Source: JAXHUM01 sp034189325
Lineage (GTDB): Bacteria; Desulfobacterota; DSM-4660; Desulfatiglandales; Desulfatiglandaceae
Length of the DNA: 22,921 bases
Assembly (NCBI GenBank): GCA_034189325.1
Contig: JAXHUM010000035.1
Span: forward strand, 1-22,921
Direction of reading: 5' to 3'
In this document: positions 15,653 to 22,921 of the stretch, piece by piece
Position numbering within the stretch: position 1 is the first letter of the stretch
How the letters are laid out: every line of letters begins with the position of its first letter
Position numbers and translations under genes: made by a program
The notes under the pieces: model-generated
Databases searched by the model: none
What the model was told of the DNA's origin: nothing
Seen by the model: the letters and a program-made list of their open reading frames with translations, nothing else

Positions 15653-15681
15653 GTCTGCCCCGAAAGGAGCGGACTTTTTTT
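15653..15681 (+). terminator. Intrinsic terminator of the TPP riboswitch (expression platform)
   Basis: GTCTGCCCC (15653-15661) pairs with GGAGCGGAC (15666-15674) around a GAAA loop, with one mismatch and one G-U, followed by seven T. The eight bases AGCGGACT occur both at 15620-15627 (end of the aptamer) and at 15668-15675 (descending arm), so the upstream copy can compete for GTCTGC and act as antiterminator when TPP is absent. Confidence 0.85.
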
Positions 15682-15697
15682 ATTTCAGGAGCTTTAA

Positions 15698-15904
15698 ATG
15701 GGCATTATCATAACGGTAAACGGCAAAAAGGAAACTATTGAAGAGAATACACGAATTTCTGATTTCCTTGCGTCAAAAAAGTTAAACCCCGACAAGGTTG
15801 TTGTTGAATACAATCAGGATATCCTGAACAGGGAGAATTTTGAGAATAGTGTTCTATGGGAAAATGATGTTCTAGAAATATTACGGATCGTCGGTGGAGG
15901 CTGA
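15698..15904 (+). CDS. thiS: Sulfur carrier protein ThiS
   Basis: 68-residue ubiquitin-like protein ending in the obligatory Gly-Gly (RIVGGG). ThiF adenylates that C-terminus, which then becomes a thiocarboxylate, the sulfur donor for thiazole formation by ThiG. The fold signs are a first strand IIITVNGKKETIEE, the segment ISDFLASKKLNPDKVVVEYN, and the strand DVLEILRIVGGG. Normal length. It is the first gene after the TPP-controlled terminator, with AGGAG 9 bases ahead of the ATG. The next gene starts six bases after its stop. Confidence 0.94.
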   Translation: MGIIITVNGKKETIEENTRISDFLASKKLNPDKVVVEYNQDILNRENFENSVLWENDVLEILRIVGGG

Positions 15905-15910
15905 AAAATA

Positions 15911-16678
15911 ATGGATGACTTATTTGAGCTCGGTGAAAAAAAAATGAAAAGCAGGCTGATTATCGGGACGGGCAAATACTCATCAGATGCGCTTATTCCG
16001 AACATTATCAGTGAGTCCGGGTCCCAGGTCATTACTGTCGCCTTAAGAAGAATTGATTTTGATTCTAAGACCGACAATATCCTGGACCATATTCCTGAGC
16101 ATGTTCAGCTCCTTCCGAACACATCAGGCGCCAGAAATGCATCCGAAGCAATAAGAATCGCAAAACTTGCCCAGGCTGCCGGATGTGGAAACTGGATTAA
16201 GATAGAGGTAATATCCGACAACAAGTACCTGCTTCCTGACGGGTTTGAGACTATTGAGGCGACAAAGGCCCTTGTAAAGGACGGCTTTATTGTTCTGCCT
16301 TACATAAGTCCTGACCTGATGGTTGCGAAAAGGCTTGAAGATGCAGGCGCTGCTGCTGTGATGCCGCTCGGCGCTCCCATCGGCAGTAATCGCGGCCTCA
16401 GAACAAGGGAGCTGGTCAGAATTCTTATTGATGAAATTGATCTACCGATAATAGTGGATGCCGGCCTGGGAAAGCCAAGTCATGCCTGTGAGGCAATGGA
16501 AATGGGAGCGGATGCCTGTCTGGTGAATACCGCGATTGCCGGCGCAGATAATCCAGGCACGATGGCAAGGGCTTTTGCGAAAGCCGTTCAAGCCGGAAGA
16601 GAAGCGTTTCTAGCAGGGCCGGGAGCGACATCCGAGTTCGCCTCAGCCTCATCTCCTCTAACCGGTTTTCTTGAATGA
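15911..16678 (+). CDS. thiG: Thiazole synthase ThiG
   Basis: 255-residue TIM-barrel enzyme that joins deoxyxylulose 5-phosphate, dehydroglycine (from ThiH) and sulfur from ThiS thiocarboxylate into the thiazole phosphate. Seen: LIIGTGKYSS near residue 17-25, Schiff-base lysine Lys97 in WIKIEV, VMPLGAPIGSNRGL phosphate-binding loop, and PIIVDAGLGKPSHACEAMEMGADACLVNTAIA. Start at 15911 is preceded by GGTGGAGG within the end of thiS; a later ATG at 15944 would remove the first strand. Cytoplasmic, acts as a complex with ThiS and ThiH. Confidence 0.96.
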   Translation: MDDLFELGEKKMKSRLIIGTGKYSSDALIPNIISESGSQVITVALRRIDFDSKTDNILDHIPEHVQLLPNTSGARNASEAIRIAKLAQAAGCGNWIKIEVISDNKYLLPDGFETIEATKALVKDGFIVLPYISPDLMVAKRLEDAGAAAVMPLGAPIGSNRGLRTRELVRILIDEIDLPIIVDAGLGKPSHACEAMEMGADACLVNTAIAGADNPGTMARAFAKAVQAGREAFLAGPGATSEFASASSPLTGFLE

Positions 16679-16713
16679 GGCCGTAACAACCGAAGGTATG
16701 CGGGAAGAGGGAC

Positions 16714-17832
16714 ATGAGTTTTTTTCAAACTTGCTTAAAATATGATGATTTTCAGTCGGATACTGTTTTAGGGCGGTTTGGCAAAAAAAACGTCGAACAG
16801 GTCCTTAACAGGGAGACCTTAAAGACAGATGATTTCTTAGTGCTTCTGTCGCCTGCCGCGGAATACTATATGGAGGAGATGGCTCAAAAAGCACACAGGC
16901 TTACCGTGCAGCAGTTCGGCAAAGTGATTCAGCTCTATACACCGATGTATCTTTCCAATTTTTGCACTAACCATTGTCTTTACTGCGGTTTCAGCAACAA
17001 AAATAATATTGCACGGAAGCAGCTCTCCCTTGAAGAAGTGGAAAAAGAAGCCGCTGCAATAGCACAAACAGGCCTTAAACACATCCTGATCCTTACAGGC
17101 GGGGCCCGGAAAATTGCCACGCCTGAATACATCAAAAACTGCGTCAACATTATTTCCAAGTATTTCAAGTCAATCTGCATCGAAATTTACGCACTTGAGG
17201 CAGAAGAATACGCAGAACTGATTGAAGCCGGTGTTGACGGCATCACAATCTACCAGGAGACATACAACACCAAACGGTACAAAGAGCTTCATCCAAAAGG
17301 CCCTAAACAAGATTTTCTGTATCGTCTTGACACACCGGACAGAGCCTGCAAGGCCGATATCAGATCCGTAAATATCGGCGCTTTGCTCGGGCTTGATGAC
17401 TGGCGGCGAGAAGCCTTTCTGACCGGACTTCACGCGCGATACATACAGCACTATTTTCCTCAAGTAGAACTCAGTATCTCTTTACCTAGAATCAAACCTC
17501 ATGAAGGTAATTTTCAACCATCTCATGTTGTAACAGACAAGAATTTTGTTCAGATCATGCTTGCATTCCGACTTTTTCTTCCCAGGGCCGGCATTACAAT
17601 ATCCACAAGAGAGAGTGCAATACTCCGGGACAACGTCATCAGACTCGGGGTGACAAAAATGTCAGCAGGCTCTTCAACAAAGGTTGGCGGCTGGACATCC
17701 GGCAATAAAGATACCGGACAGTTCGACATTTCCGATCACAGGACAGTTAAGGAAATAAAAGAACAGATAGCAAGACTTGGATATCAGCCTGTGTTCAAAG
17801 ACTGGCAGCCTATTTTTGAAGAGGCCATGTAA
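16714..17832 (+). CDS. thiH: 2-iminoacetate synthase ThiH (radical SAM)
   Basis: 372 residues. Cleaves tyrosine by radical SAM chemistry to dehydroglycine and p-cresol, supplying the glycine imine for ThiG. The cluster motif CX3CX2C is seen as Cys84, Cys88, Cys91 in NFCTNHCLYCGFS, followed by the glycine-rich SAM region ILILTGGARK. The C-terminal BATS-type segment includes ITISTRESAILRDNVIRLGV and KMSAGSSTKVGGW. Presence of ThiH rather than the oxidase ThiO fits an anaerobe. Start at 16714 with GGAAGAGGG just upstream, a rather tight spacing. Its stop is three bases before thiF. Confidence 0.96.
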   Translation: MSFFQTCLKYDDFQSDTVLGRFGKKNVEQVLNRETLKTDDFLVLLSPAAEYYMEEMAQKAHRLTVQQFGKVIQLYTPMYLSNFCTNHCLYCGFSNKNNIARKQLSLEEVEKEAAAIAQTGLKHILILTGGARKIATPEYIKNCVNIISKYFKSICIEIYALEAEEYAELIEAGVDGITIYQETYNTKRYKELHPKGPKQDFLYRLDTPDRACKADIRSVNIGALLGLDDWRREAFLTGLHARYIQHYFPQVELSISLPRIKPHEGNFQPSHVVTDKNFVQIMLAFRLFLPRAGITISTRESAILRDNVIRLGVTKMSAGSSTKVGGWTSGNKDTGQFDISDHRTVKEIKEQIARLGYQPVFKDWQPIFEEAM

Positions 17833-17835
17833 TTT

Positions 17836-18462
17836 ATGAATGATTTTGAAAAAGCGATTCAAATTCATATCGGGTGTGAAGCGCTTGAAAAGATTCAGGC
17901 GGTACACGTCGGCATTGCAGGCGCCGGAGGTCTCGGATCAAACTGTGCCGTCAACTTGACCCGTTGCGGATTCAGGCTTTTTACAATCGTCGATTTTGAC
18001 AATGTAGACTTTTCAAACCTTAACAGGCAATTTTTCTTCAACAACCAAGTGGGGAATCCTAAAGTAGACATGCTCAAAGAAAACCTCCTTGCAGTCAACC
18101 CTGACCTTGAGTTGAATCTCTTTTCACGAAGAATAGACGAGGACAATGTAAATGATTTTTTTGATGCATGTGACATTATCGTCGAAGCATTTGATAACGT
18201 GAAAGATAAAAAAATAATCATTGAGGCTTACGCGGGCTCTGAAAAACTCTTGGTTTCCGTATCAGGTATCGCGGGCTGGGGAAAAAGCGATGATATAAAA
18301 ATTCATCGTGTGGGTAGAAACTTTTTTCTTATCGGCGACCTGGTTTCCGAAATATCACCAGAACTCCCGCCGACTTCACCGAGGGTCAACATTGCCGCGG
18401 CAAAACAGGCGGACCTTATCTTATCTCATGTTCTCGGAGCCAACACCAAAAAAACGGATTAA
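17836..18462 (+). CDS. thiF: ThiS adenylyltransferase ThiF, short form
   Basis: 208-residue E1-like enzyme that adenylates the ThiS C-terminus. Nucleotide-binding loop GAGGLGS (29-35), VDFDNVDFSNLNRQFFF (52-68) with the Arg and Gln that contact ATP, and DIIVEAFDN. E. coli ThiF is about 250 residues with two CXXC zinc pairs and an active cysteine late in the chain; none of these is present here (cysteines are at NCAV, TRCGF, DACDI and near the start). Such short ThiF forms occur in anaerobes beside thiH. The rest of sulfur transfer must therefore use other residues or proteins. Start three bases after the thiH stop; thiE follows after four bases. Confidence 0.92.
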   Translation: MNDFEKAIQIHIGCEALEKIQAVHVGIAGAGGLGSNCAVNLTRCGFRLFTIVDFDNVDFSNLNRQFFFNNQVGNPKVDMLKENLLAVNPDLELNLFSRRIDEDNVNDFFDACDIIVEAFDNVKDKKIIIEAYAGSEKLLVSVSGIAGWGKSDDIKIHRVGRNFFLIGDLVSEISPELPPTSPRVNIAAAKQADLILSHVLGANTKKTD

Positions 18463-18466
18463 AAAA

Positions 18467-19123
18467 ATGAAAGCAAACAAAAGCTCCAATAAAAGAATAT
18501 TCCCGGAAACCGACATCTACTGCATAACCTCTGAAGAACATTCTAACGGCAGGGACAATATTGCCGTCGTAAAAGAAATGATCGATGCCGGAACGAAGAT
18601 CATCCAGTACCGTGAGAAAGATAAGGAGATGGGAGAAAAACTTGAGCAGTGTCTGCAAATAAGAGAAATGACACGAAGGGCCGGTGTCTTTTTCATTGTA
18701 AATGATCACGTCGACCTTGCCATGCTGACAGATGCCGATGGGATTCACCTGGGACAGGAGGACCTTCCCATTGAAGAGGTCAAAAAACTCGTGGGTAAAG
18801 ATATTGTGATCGGTCTTTCCACGCATTCGCCATCCCAAGCAGATGATGCAATAGCAAGAGGCGCAGATTATATAGGCGTGGGGCCCATTTATAAAACATA
18901 CACAAAGAAGGATGTTTGTAATCCGGTAGGGTTAAGTTACCTCGACTATGTTGCAAATAATATCAGCATACCCTTTGTTGCCATAGGCGGTATAAAAGCC
19001 CATAACGTATCTGAGGTCGTCAAACAGGGGGCTGGTTGTGTGGCAATGGTTACGGAAATCGTGGGCGCAAATGATATTGCCGGAATAATAAAAGATATAA
19101 GAAATATAATGAAAAAGGGATAA
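18467..19123 (+). CDS. thiE: Thiamine-phosphate synthase ThiE
   Basis: 218 residues. Couples HMP pyrophosphate with thiazole phosphate to give thiamine phosphate. TIM-barrel motifs: IIQYREKDKE near residue 44-53 (pyrophosphate-binding Arg/Lys), FFIVNDHVDLAM, GIHLGQEDLP, GLSTHSPSQADDA, ADYIGVGPIYKTYTKKD and FVAIGGIKAHN. Start taken at 18467, four bases after the thiF stop; the frame is open further upstream into thiF with another ATG at 18428 that would add 13 residues. Neither start has a clear Shine-Dalgarno, so translational coupling to thiF is likely. thiC follows after four bases. Confidence 0.94.
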   Translation: MKANKSSNKRIFPETDIYCITSEEHSNGRDNIAVVKEMIDAGTKIIQYREKDKEMGEKLEQCLQIREMTRRAGVFFIVNDHVDLAMLTDADGIHLGQEDLPIEEVKKLVGKDIVIGLSTHSPSQADDAIARGADYIGVGPIYKTYTKKDVCNPVGLSYLDYVANNISIPFVAIGGIKAHNVSEVVKQGAGCVAMVTEIVGANDIAGIIKDIRNIMKKG

Positions 19124-19127
19124 AATC

Positions 19128-20432
19128 ATGGATTATACAACTCAGATGGACGCGGCCAGGAAAGGAATCACGACAACTGAAATGGAGGCTGTGGCCGCAA
19201 AAGAAGGTCTGGAGTTGGAGAAACTGAAGGAGCTTATCTCCCTCGGCAAAGTGGTCATTCCTGCGAATAAAAATCACAAAAACTTATTGCCCGAAGGCAT
19301 CGGGGAAGGCCTGAGGACAAAAATCAATGTTAATCTCGGCATATCCAAAGACTGCTGCGACCTTGATCTGGAGATGCAAAAAGTCAAACATGCCATTGCC
19401 CTCAAGGCCGAAGCGATCATGGATCTCAGTTGTTTTGGAAAAACCCGTGAGTTTCGAAAAAAAGTGGTTGAAATATCCACATCCATGATTGGTACGGTGC
19501 CGATTTATGATGCTGTCGGTTTTTATAACAAAGACCTGAAGGATATCACAGTGGATGAGTTTTTTCGAGTGGTTGAAGAACACGCGAAAGACGGTGTTGA
19601 TTTCATGACCATTCATGCGGGCCTTAACAGGGCAACTGCCGAGAAAATCAAGCCGGACAGCAGGCTTACCGGCATTGTATCGCGAGGCGGTTCTCTCCTG
19701 TTCGCCTGGATGAAGATGAACAACCAGGAGAATCCATTTTATGAGCATTACGATAGGCTACTGGATATTTGTGAAGCCTACGATGTCACACTGAGTCTCG
19801 GCGACAGTTGCCGACCAGGCAGTATTCACGATTCCACTGATAACGCCCAGGTTGAAGAAATGATTGTTCTCGGAGAACTCACCGTCCAGTCCTGGGAAAG
19901 AAATATCCAGGTCATGATAGAAGGACCCGGGCATATGGCCATAAACGAAATCAGCGGCAACATGATGCTTGAAAAACGACTCTGCCATGGTGCGCCCTTC
20001 TATGTATTAGGTCCTCTTGTAACAGATATCGCACCCGGCTATGACCACATCACCAGCGCCATCGGCGGCGCAATCGCGGCGGCTAACGGCGCTGATTTTC
20101 TATGTTACGTGACACCTGCCGAACACCTGAGGCTCCCGACGCTCGAAGATATGAAGAATGGTATTATTGCGGCACGAATCGCAGCACATGCCGCGGATAT
20201 TGCAAAGGGGATAAGCGGCGCAAGAGAATGGGACAACGAGATGAGCAAGGCACGAATGGATCTTGATTGGGAAAAAATGATCAATCTGTCCATAGACCCT
20301 GAAAAAGCCCGCCGATTCAGAGAGTCATCAAAGCCCGAAGAAGAAAAAACCTGCACCATGTGCGGAAAGATGTGTGCGATACGCAACACCAAGCTGGCCC
20401 TTGAGGATAAAAATATACCACTCAACAATTGA
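19128..20432 (+). CDS. thiC: Phosphomethylpyrimidine synthase ThiC (radical SAM)
   Basis: 434 residues. Rearranges aminoimidazole ribotide into HMP phosphate, the pyrimidine half of thiamine, using SAM and a [4Fe-4S] cluster. Cluster cysteines are near the C-terminus, Cys409, Cys412 and Cys416 in CTMCGKMCAI, the CX2CX3C spacing of the shorter ThiC class rather than CX2CX4C of E. coli. Other family segments: MDLSCFGKTREFRK, MTIHAGLNRATAEK, SRGGSLLFAWM, LSLGDSCRPGSIHDS, MIEGPGHMAINEI, and YDHITSAIGGAIAAANGADF. The shorter length (about 630 in E. coli) is normal for this class. Last gene of the operon; thiD and thiL are not in the window. Confidence 0.97.
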   Translation: MDYTTQMDAARKGITTTEMEAVAAKEGLELEKLKELISLGKVVIPANKNHKNLLPEGIGEGLRTKINVNLGISKDCCDLDLEMQKVKHAIALKAEAIMDLSCFGKTREFRKKVVEISTSMIGTVPIYDAVGFYNKDLKDITVDEFFRVVEEHAKDGVDFMTIHAGLNRATAEKIKPDSRLTGIVSRGGSLLFAWMKMNNQENPFYEHYDRLLDICEAYDVTLSLGDSCRPGSIHDSTDNAQVEEMIVLGELTVQSWERNIQVMIEGPGHMAINEISGNMMLEKRLCHGAPFYVLGPLVTDIAPGYDHITSAIGGAIAAANGADFLCYVTPAEHLRLPTLEDMKNGIIAARIAAHAADIAKGISGAREWDNEMSKARMDLDWEKMINLSIDPEKARRFRESSKPEEEKTCTMCGKMCAIRNTKLALEDKNIPLNN

Positions 20433-20433
20433 T

Positions 20434-20451
20434 GGGTCAGGGTCAGGGTCA
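20434..20451 (+). repeat. Three tandem GGGTCA hexamers after thiC
   Basis: GGGTCA is repeated three times without gap, beginning two bases after the thiC stop and overlapping the end of the transposase remnant on the other strand. Probably a simple slippage repeat. Confidence 0.8.
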
Positions 20452-20742
20452 GGCCTTCCGTTGACTCTTGCTGATTTTTTCAGATAGATTGTGGGCTCGT
20501 TTTGTGAACCCTTTATCAGTTTTCATTTCATGTTCTATTCTTTCGACAATGCTGCTGATGGTGCTGTATTTTTCGACCCGAAACTGTTCCCCGATCTGCT
20601 TCAGGGTGGCCTACCGCACACATCTTGTGAGGTAAACGACAACATTCCTCATAAGAGACCATGCACAAACACTCAGGGCATCTCCATCACAGAGACCGGC
20701 CAGACATTTAAGAAGATCTTTCTGTCTGGTATCCTTTCTATC
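20449..20742 (-). pseudogene. Remnant of a REP-associated (Y1/IS200-like) transposase
   Basis: Minus-strand reading in a single frame gives DRKDTRQKDLLKCLAGLCDG, then SVCAWSLMRN, which resembles the FLxxLxxxxxxxxxxxxAWxLMPNH region of Y1 transposases; then a TAG stop (20611-20613), then LKQIGEQFRVEKYSTISSIV and ERIEHEMKTDKGFTKRAHNL, which resemble the DnaA-like helix-turn-helix tail of REP-associated transposases (KEIGxxFGxxYSxVSxxxxR). The HUH catalytic histidines and the Tyr region between these two parts are missing. The element is therefore dead by internal deletion and by the stop. The tail ends at 20449. Confidence 0.72.
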
Positions 20743-20784
20743 CTGTGGTTTCAAATCGGTTTGAAACCAACGTTTTACTTTTAC

Positions 20785-20940
20785 GATATCATGAGGAAAT
20801 GCCGATACGTGAACGTTGGTGAGGTGAGTGTCTGGGTGAAGGGAGCCAAGGCCATTGTCTACGCGCCCATGCAGGTGGAGGGGAAAAGTGTCAGCAACCG
20901 ATTTCACGTGAGTCGGGAAAATGGAACATGGCTCTTTTGA
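20785..20940 (+). pseudogene. Truncated second copy of the NTF2-like lipoprotein gene
   Basis: Bases 20785-20950 align without gaps to 14864-15029 with 147 of 166 identical by my count. The frame is kept (RKCRYVNVGEVSVWVKGAKA, then RENGTWLF) and ends at TGA 20938-20940, three codons earlier than the intact gene. Signal peptide, lipobox and the first helix are absent; the open frame upstream reads through the antisense of the transposase remnant. Not expected to give a lipoprotein. Confidence 0.85.
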
Positions 20941-20950
20941 AATTCGGAAT

Positions 20951-21555
20951 CCTAAAGGCCGCCTGAAAGAGCGGATCAGGCACGAAAAGCACCGTGCGGT
21001 CTTTGAAGATTTTTGCGGCTAGATGAGCGTTACAGAGCCCATACCAGCCTGGTGATCCCTCTCTAGACACCTATAATTGACGGAATTTCCTTGATTTTCT
21101 TTTATTTCCGTTTTATAATCTGACGTATCCATTCTGAAGTCTCTCCATTTGTTTCAAATTTTCGAATCAGTTACAAAATGTTCAAATTTGTTCGAGGTCA
21201 AGGAAGGTAAACATTTGTACCACAGGAATACTTTGAGTATTTCGAGGATCAAAATGTGAGCCTGACTTAGAGATCGGACAAAAGGGGGTGTTTTGAAATT
21301 GGCTCTGTAGTCTTATTCTATTGGCCCACATGTTTTATAAATGTCAGAGCAATGTCAGGGGGCGCGGGTGGGTCGGAAGGGGAGGAGAAGGTAGAGGCTT
21401 TGTCAGAGTGCACGGAAAAGATGGCAATGGCTTTTCAGCTACAAGGTCTCAACCTTATATTGATTATACGTATCCAGGCATAATCGATATAATGAATATT
21501 GCTTGATAAATCAATGCAATCCCCATAATCAGCTTTACAAAATACGGTTATTCAA
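20951..21555. other. A/T-rich non-coding stretch
   Basis: No credible gene. A perfect six-base stem GCCTGA/TCAGGC (20961-20966 with 20976-20981) follows the truncated gene. Short open frames such as 21321-21506 are low-complexity Gly/Arg-rich readings without a ribosome binding site. From about 21060 onward base composition shifts to A/T, as in the following gene. Confidence 0.5.
21091..21119 (+). promoter_or_regulatory. Candidate sigma70 promoter
   Basis: TTGATT (21091-21096), 17-base spacer, TATAAT (21114-21119, perfect). It points toward the gene at 21634, but with over 500 bases of leader. In A/T-rich DNA such matches arise by chance, so confidence is low. Confidence 0.35.
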
Positions 21556-21588
21556 TGCCATAATGGCAGATTATGTAAAAATACATAA
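21556..21588 (+). promoter_or_regulatory. Two adjacent perfect palindromes upstream of the last gene
   Basis: TGCCAT-A-ATGGCA (21556-21568) and, two bases later, TTATGTA-AAAA-TACATAA (21571-21588). Both are perfect inverted repeats of operator size and lie just ahead of the 21634 gene. They could bind a dimeric regulator or form a cruciform; no known operator consensus is matched. Confidence 0.45.
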
Positions 21589-21633
21589 TTAATGTTAGGG
21601 CATAAATTTAACCCGAAAAGGTTGGTATTAAAC

Positions 21634-22686
21634 ATGTCGCAAAAGAAATTTTCAGCTCCTGTACTTGTGCTTTCGATAACTTGTGCAGTTTTGGTTGGAA
21701 TTATAGGTGGATATTTTGGGGCGAACATGATGCTGTTTTGGAGATTCGCTAGTTTCCCTATGAGAAGCGTGGTATCAAATGATTCTAGCGAATATGAACA
21801 TAGCACAAGGAAAGATATCCTTTTTTATAATCCAGGTAATGATGATTTGTGGAATACAAATTACAAACAAATTCTAGCCGGTAAAGGCGAAATAATTGGT
21901 AGGGTTTTTATCGATGGCAAACCTGCTCAAGATTTAGAATTTGCGCTCATTTTAGCCAATGGGAGAAAAACACAAAGAGCAACAGTTGATAAAGAGGGAA
22001 AATACAAAATTAGCATACCAATAGGAAAATATTTTCTTAATGGACTATTAATTTACAATAAAAGCCAAGAGATCAATGACAAATTTCTTATTAACAAAAT
22101 TTCAAAAGAAGAAGGACTCTCGATACTGATAGAAAACACTAACAACAGATCGGTACAAGACGACTATTTAAAACTCGAAAAAGAATTGGGCCCGGAGGAA
22201 GCAGTAAAAAAACTATTAAAAAGCTTCGTTGCATCAACACCTTTCCGTGATAAATTTCCATTTGAAATTGGTGAGAGCCCATTTATGTTTCCAGACATTC
22301 AATATAGAAGTCCTATATCTGTATTGTCTCCTTCTAATAATGCAAAAATCTCAATAGATGATTTAAGATTCATTTGGGAGCCAGTCGAGGAAGCAGCATA
22401 TTATAAAGTAACTGTAACAAATATTGAAAGAAAGGGAACAACGACATCTTATCGAAATGCACTATCTTTGAGCAATATTGAAAATAATCAAATACAATAT
22501 ACAGAACTTTTCAAAAGGTTAAACGTAAATGTGGACAAAGACGATTGTGATCAAGTCGAAAATTTGAAAGAAAACGAATTGTATGGTTTTCGAGTTATAG
22601 CCTATAATATGGACAGGCAGATAATCACAGCATCAAGTGATAGTTCCACAGAATTAACTGTATTTTCAGTAAGCAAAAAGCCCTAA
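21634..22686 (+). CDS. Membrane-anchored protein with carboxypeptidase-regulatory-like and FnIII-like domains, function unknown
   Basis: 350 residues, not recognised as a named family. One N-terminal transmembrane helix at about 8-32 (LVLSITCAVLVGIIGGYFGA) after a short basic stretch (KK), so most of the chain is probably outside the cytoplasm. Residues about 84-145 (GEIIGRVFIDGKPAQDLEFA, KEGKYKISIPIGKY) look like a carboxypeptidase-regulatory or prealbumin-like beta sandwich; about 226-345 (VLSPSNNAKISIDDLRFIWE, AAYYKVTVT, LYGFRVIAYN) looks like a fibronectin-III-like fold. Start set at 21634, with AAAAGG about 13 bases before; ATG 21592 would add 14 residues and has no ribosome binding site. 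Strongly A/T-rich compared with the rest of the window (20 G+C in the 60 bases 21841-21900), suggesting different ancestry or recent transfer. Confidence 0.7.
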   Translation: MSQKKFSAPVLVLSITCAVLVGIIGGYFGANMMLFWRFASFPMRSVVSNDSSEYEHSTRKDILFYNPGNDDLWNTNYKQILAGKGEIIGRVFIDGKPAQDLEFALILANGRKTQRATVDKEGKYKISIPIGKYFLNGLLIYNKSQEINDKFLINKISKEEGLSILIENTNNRSVQDDYLKLEKELGPEEAVKKLLKSFVASTPFRDKFPFEIGESPFMFPDIQYRSPISVLSPSNNAKISIDDLRFIWEPVEEAAYYKVTVTNIERKGTTTSYRNALSLSNIENNQIQYTELFKRLNVNVDKDDCDQVENLKENELYGFRVIAYNMDRQIITASSDSSTELTVFSVSKKP

Positions 22687-22692
22687 CAAATA

Positions 22693-22738
22693 AAGGATTA
22701 GTTCCGAGTTGAGGGACGAGAGCTCGTAACTAATCCTT
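22693..22738. terminator. Large inverted repeat after the last gene
   Basis: AAGGATTAGTTCCGAG (22693-22708) pairs at 15 of 16 positions with CTCGTAACTAATCCTT (22723-22738), loop 14 bases, six bases after the stop codon. No T-run follows on the plus strand. Position suggests a transcription end or a transcript-stabilising hairpin; an element end is also possible. Confidence 0.55.
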
Positions 22739-22859
22739 GGTTCAAGAAGCCGCAATGAATAGGGGAAAAGGTTGGTAGTTTCAGGGTGTCTTTGAAGTTA
22801 GGATAAGGAGGGAGATACCCAAAATAGGGATTCAGAGAGGGGTCAATTAAAAGGAAGCC

Positions 22860-22921
22860 ATGGTTTGTTGTAAAAGATGGCTGATCAAATGCTCAAAAAC
22901 CGGTCTTTGGGCAGACGGGTA
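22860..22921 (+). CDS. Possible start of a further gene, cut by the window end
   Basis: ATG at 22860, preceded by AAAAGGAAG, opens a frame (MVCCKRWLIKCSKTGLWADG) to the last base. Twenty codons are too few to judge; it may equally be chance. The 120 bases between the inverted repeat and this point show no other feature. Confidence 0.2.
   Translation, partial: MVCCKRWLIKCSKTGLWADG

Noticed and set aside
21319..21337. Sigma54-like promoter (TGGCCC..)
   Set aside because: The GC of the -12 element is missing at the required spacing.
21321..21506. 61-codon frame rich in Gly and Arg
   Set aside because: Low-complexity reading with no ribosome binding site in a non-coding stretch.

Overview
The window looks like chromosomal DNA from a strictly anaerobic, Gram-negative bacterium, most plausibly a Desulfobacterota (former Deltaproteobacteria) lineage. 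Evidence: a 2-hydroxyacyl-CoA dehydratase/benzoyl-CoA reductase-type enzyme with its ATP-driven activator, a heterodisulfide-reductase-like CCG protein, the remnant of a glycyl-radical enzyme, the oxygen-sensitive ThiH route to thiazole, and outer-membrane (OmpA-type) lipoproteins. The taxonomic placement is an inference from gene content.

Layout. (1) 1-8132, all plus strand: the 3' part of a long-chain-type acyl-CoA ligase, a 100-N assembly gap, the C-terminal two thirds of a LivH permease, LivM, a LivK-like binding protein, then two 2-hydroxyacyl-CoA dehydratase-family subunits and their ASKHA ATPase activator. Together they read as import, CoA activation and reductive dehydration (or ring reduction) of an organic acid; the substrate is unknown. 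No LivG/LivF ATPase is visible. (2) 8133-10243: a decayed glycyl-radical enzyme C-terminus on the minus strand, unassigned DNA, a stand-alone HdrB-like protein, and another intergenic stretch. (3) 10244-15034: five consecutive plus-strand envelope genes: OmpA lipoprotein with vWA and calcium-type repeats, MscS channel, secreted DUF4197 protein, second MscS channel, small NTF2-like lipoprotein. (4) 15505-20432: a thiamine operon thiS-thiG-thiH-thiF-thiE-thiC with a readable sigma70 promoter, a TPP riboswitch and an intrinsic terminator forming a transcription-attenuation switch. (5) 20433-22921: scarred accessory DNA. It holds a dead REP-associated (Y1) transposase fragment, a 166-bp ungapped second copy of the end of the NTF2-like lipoprotein gene, an A/T-rich stretch with perfect palindromes, a membrane-anchored protein of unknown function and a large inverted repeat.

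The most unusual items are the dehydratase small subunit, which appears to lack one expected cluster cysteine; the stem-loop between the dehydratase and its activator; the envelope gene set; and the duplicated lipoprotein tail beside a dead transposase. I see no clearly new defence or mobile system.
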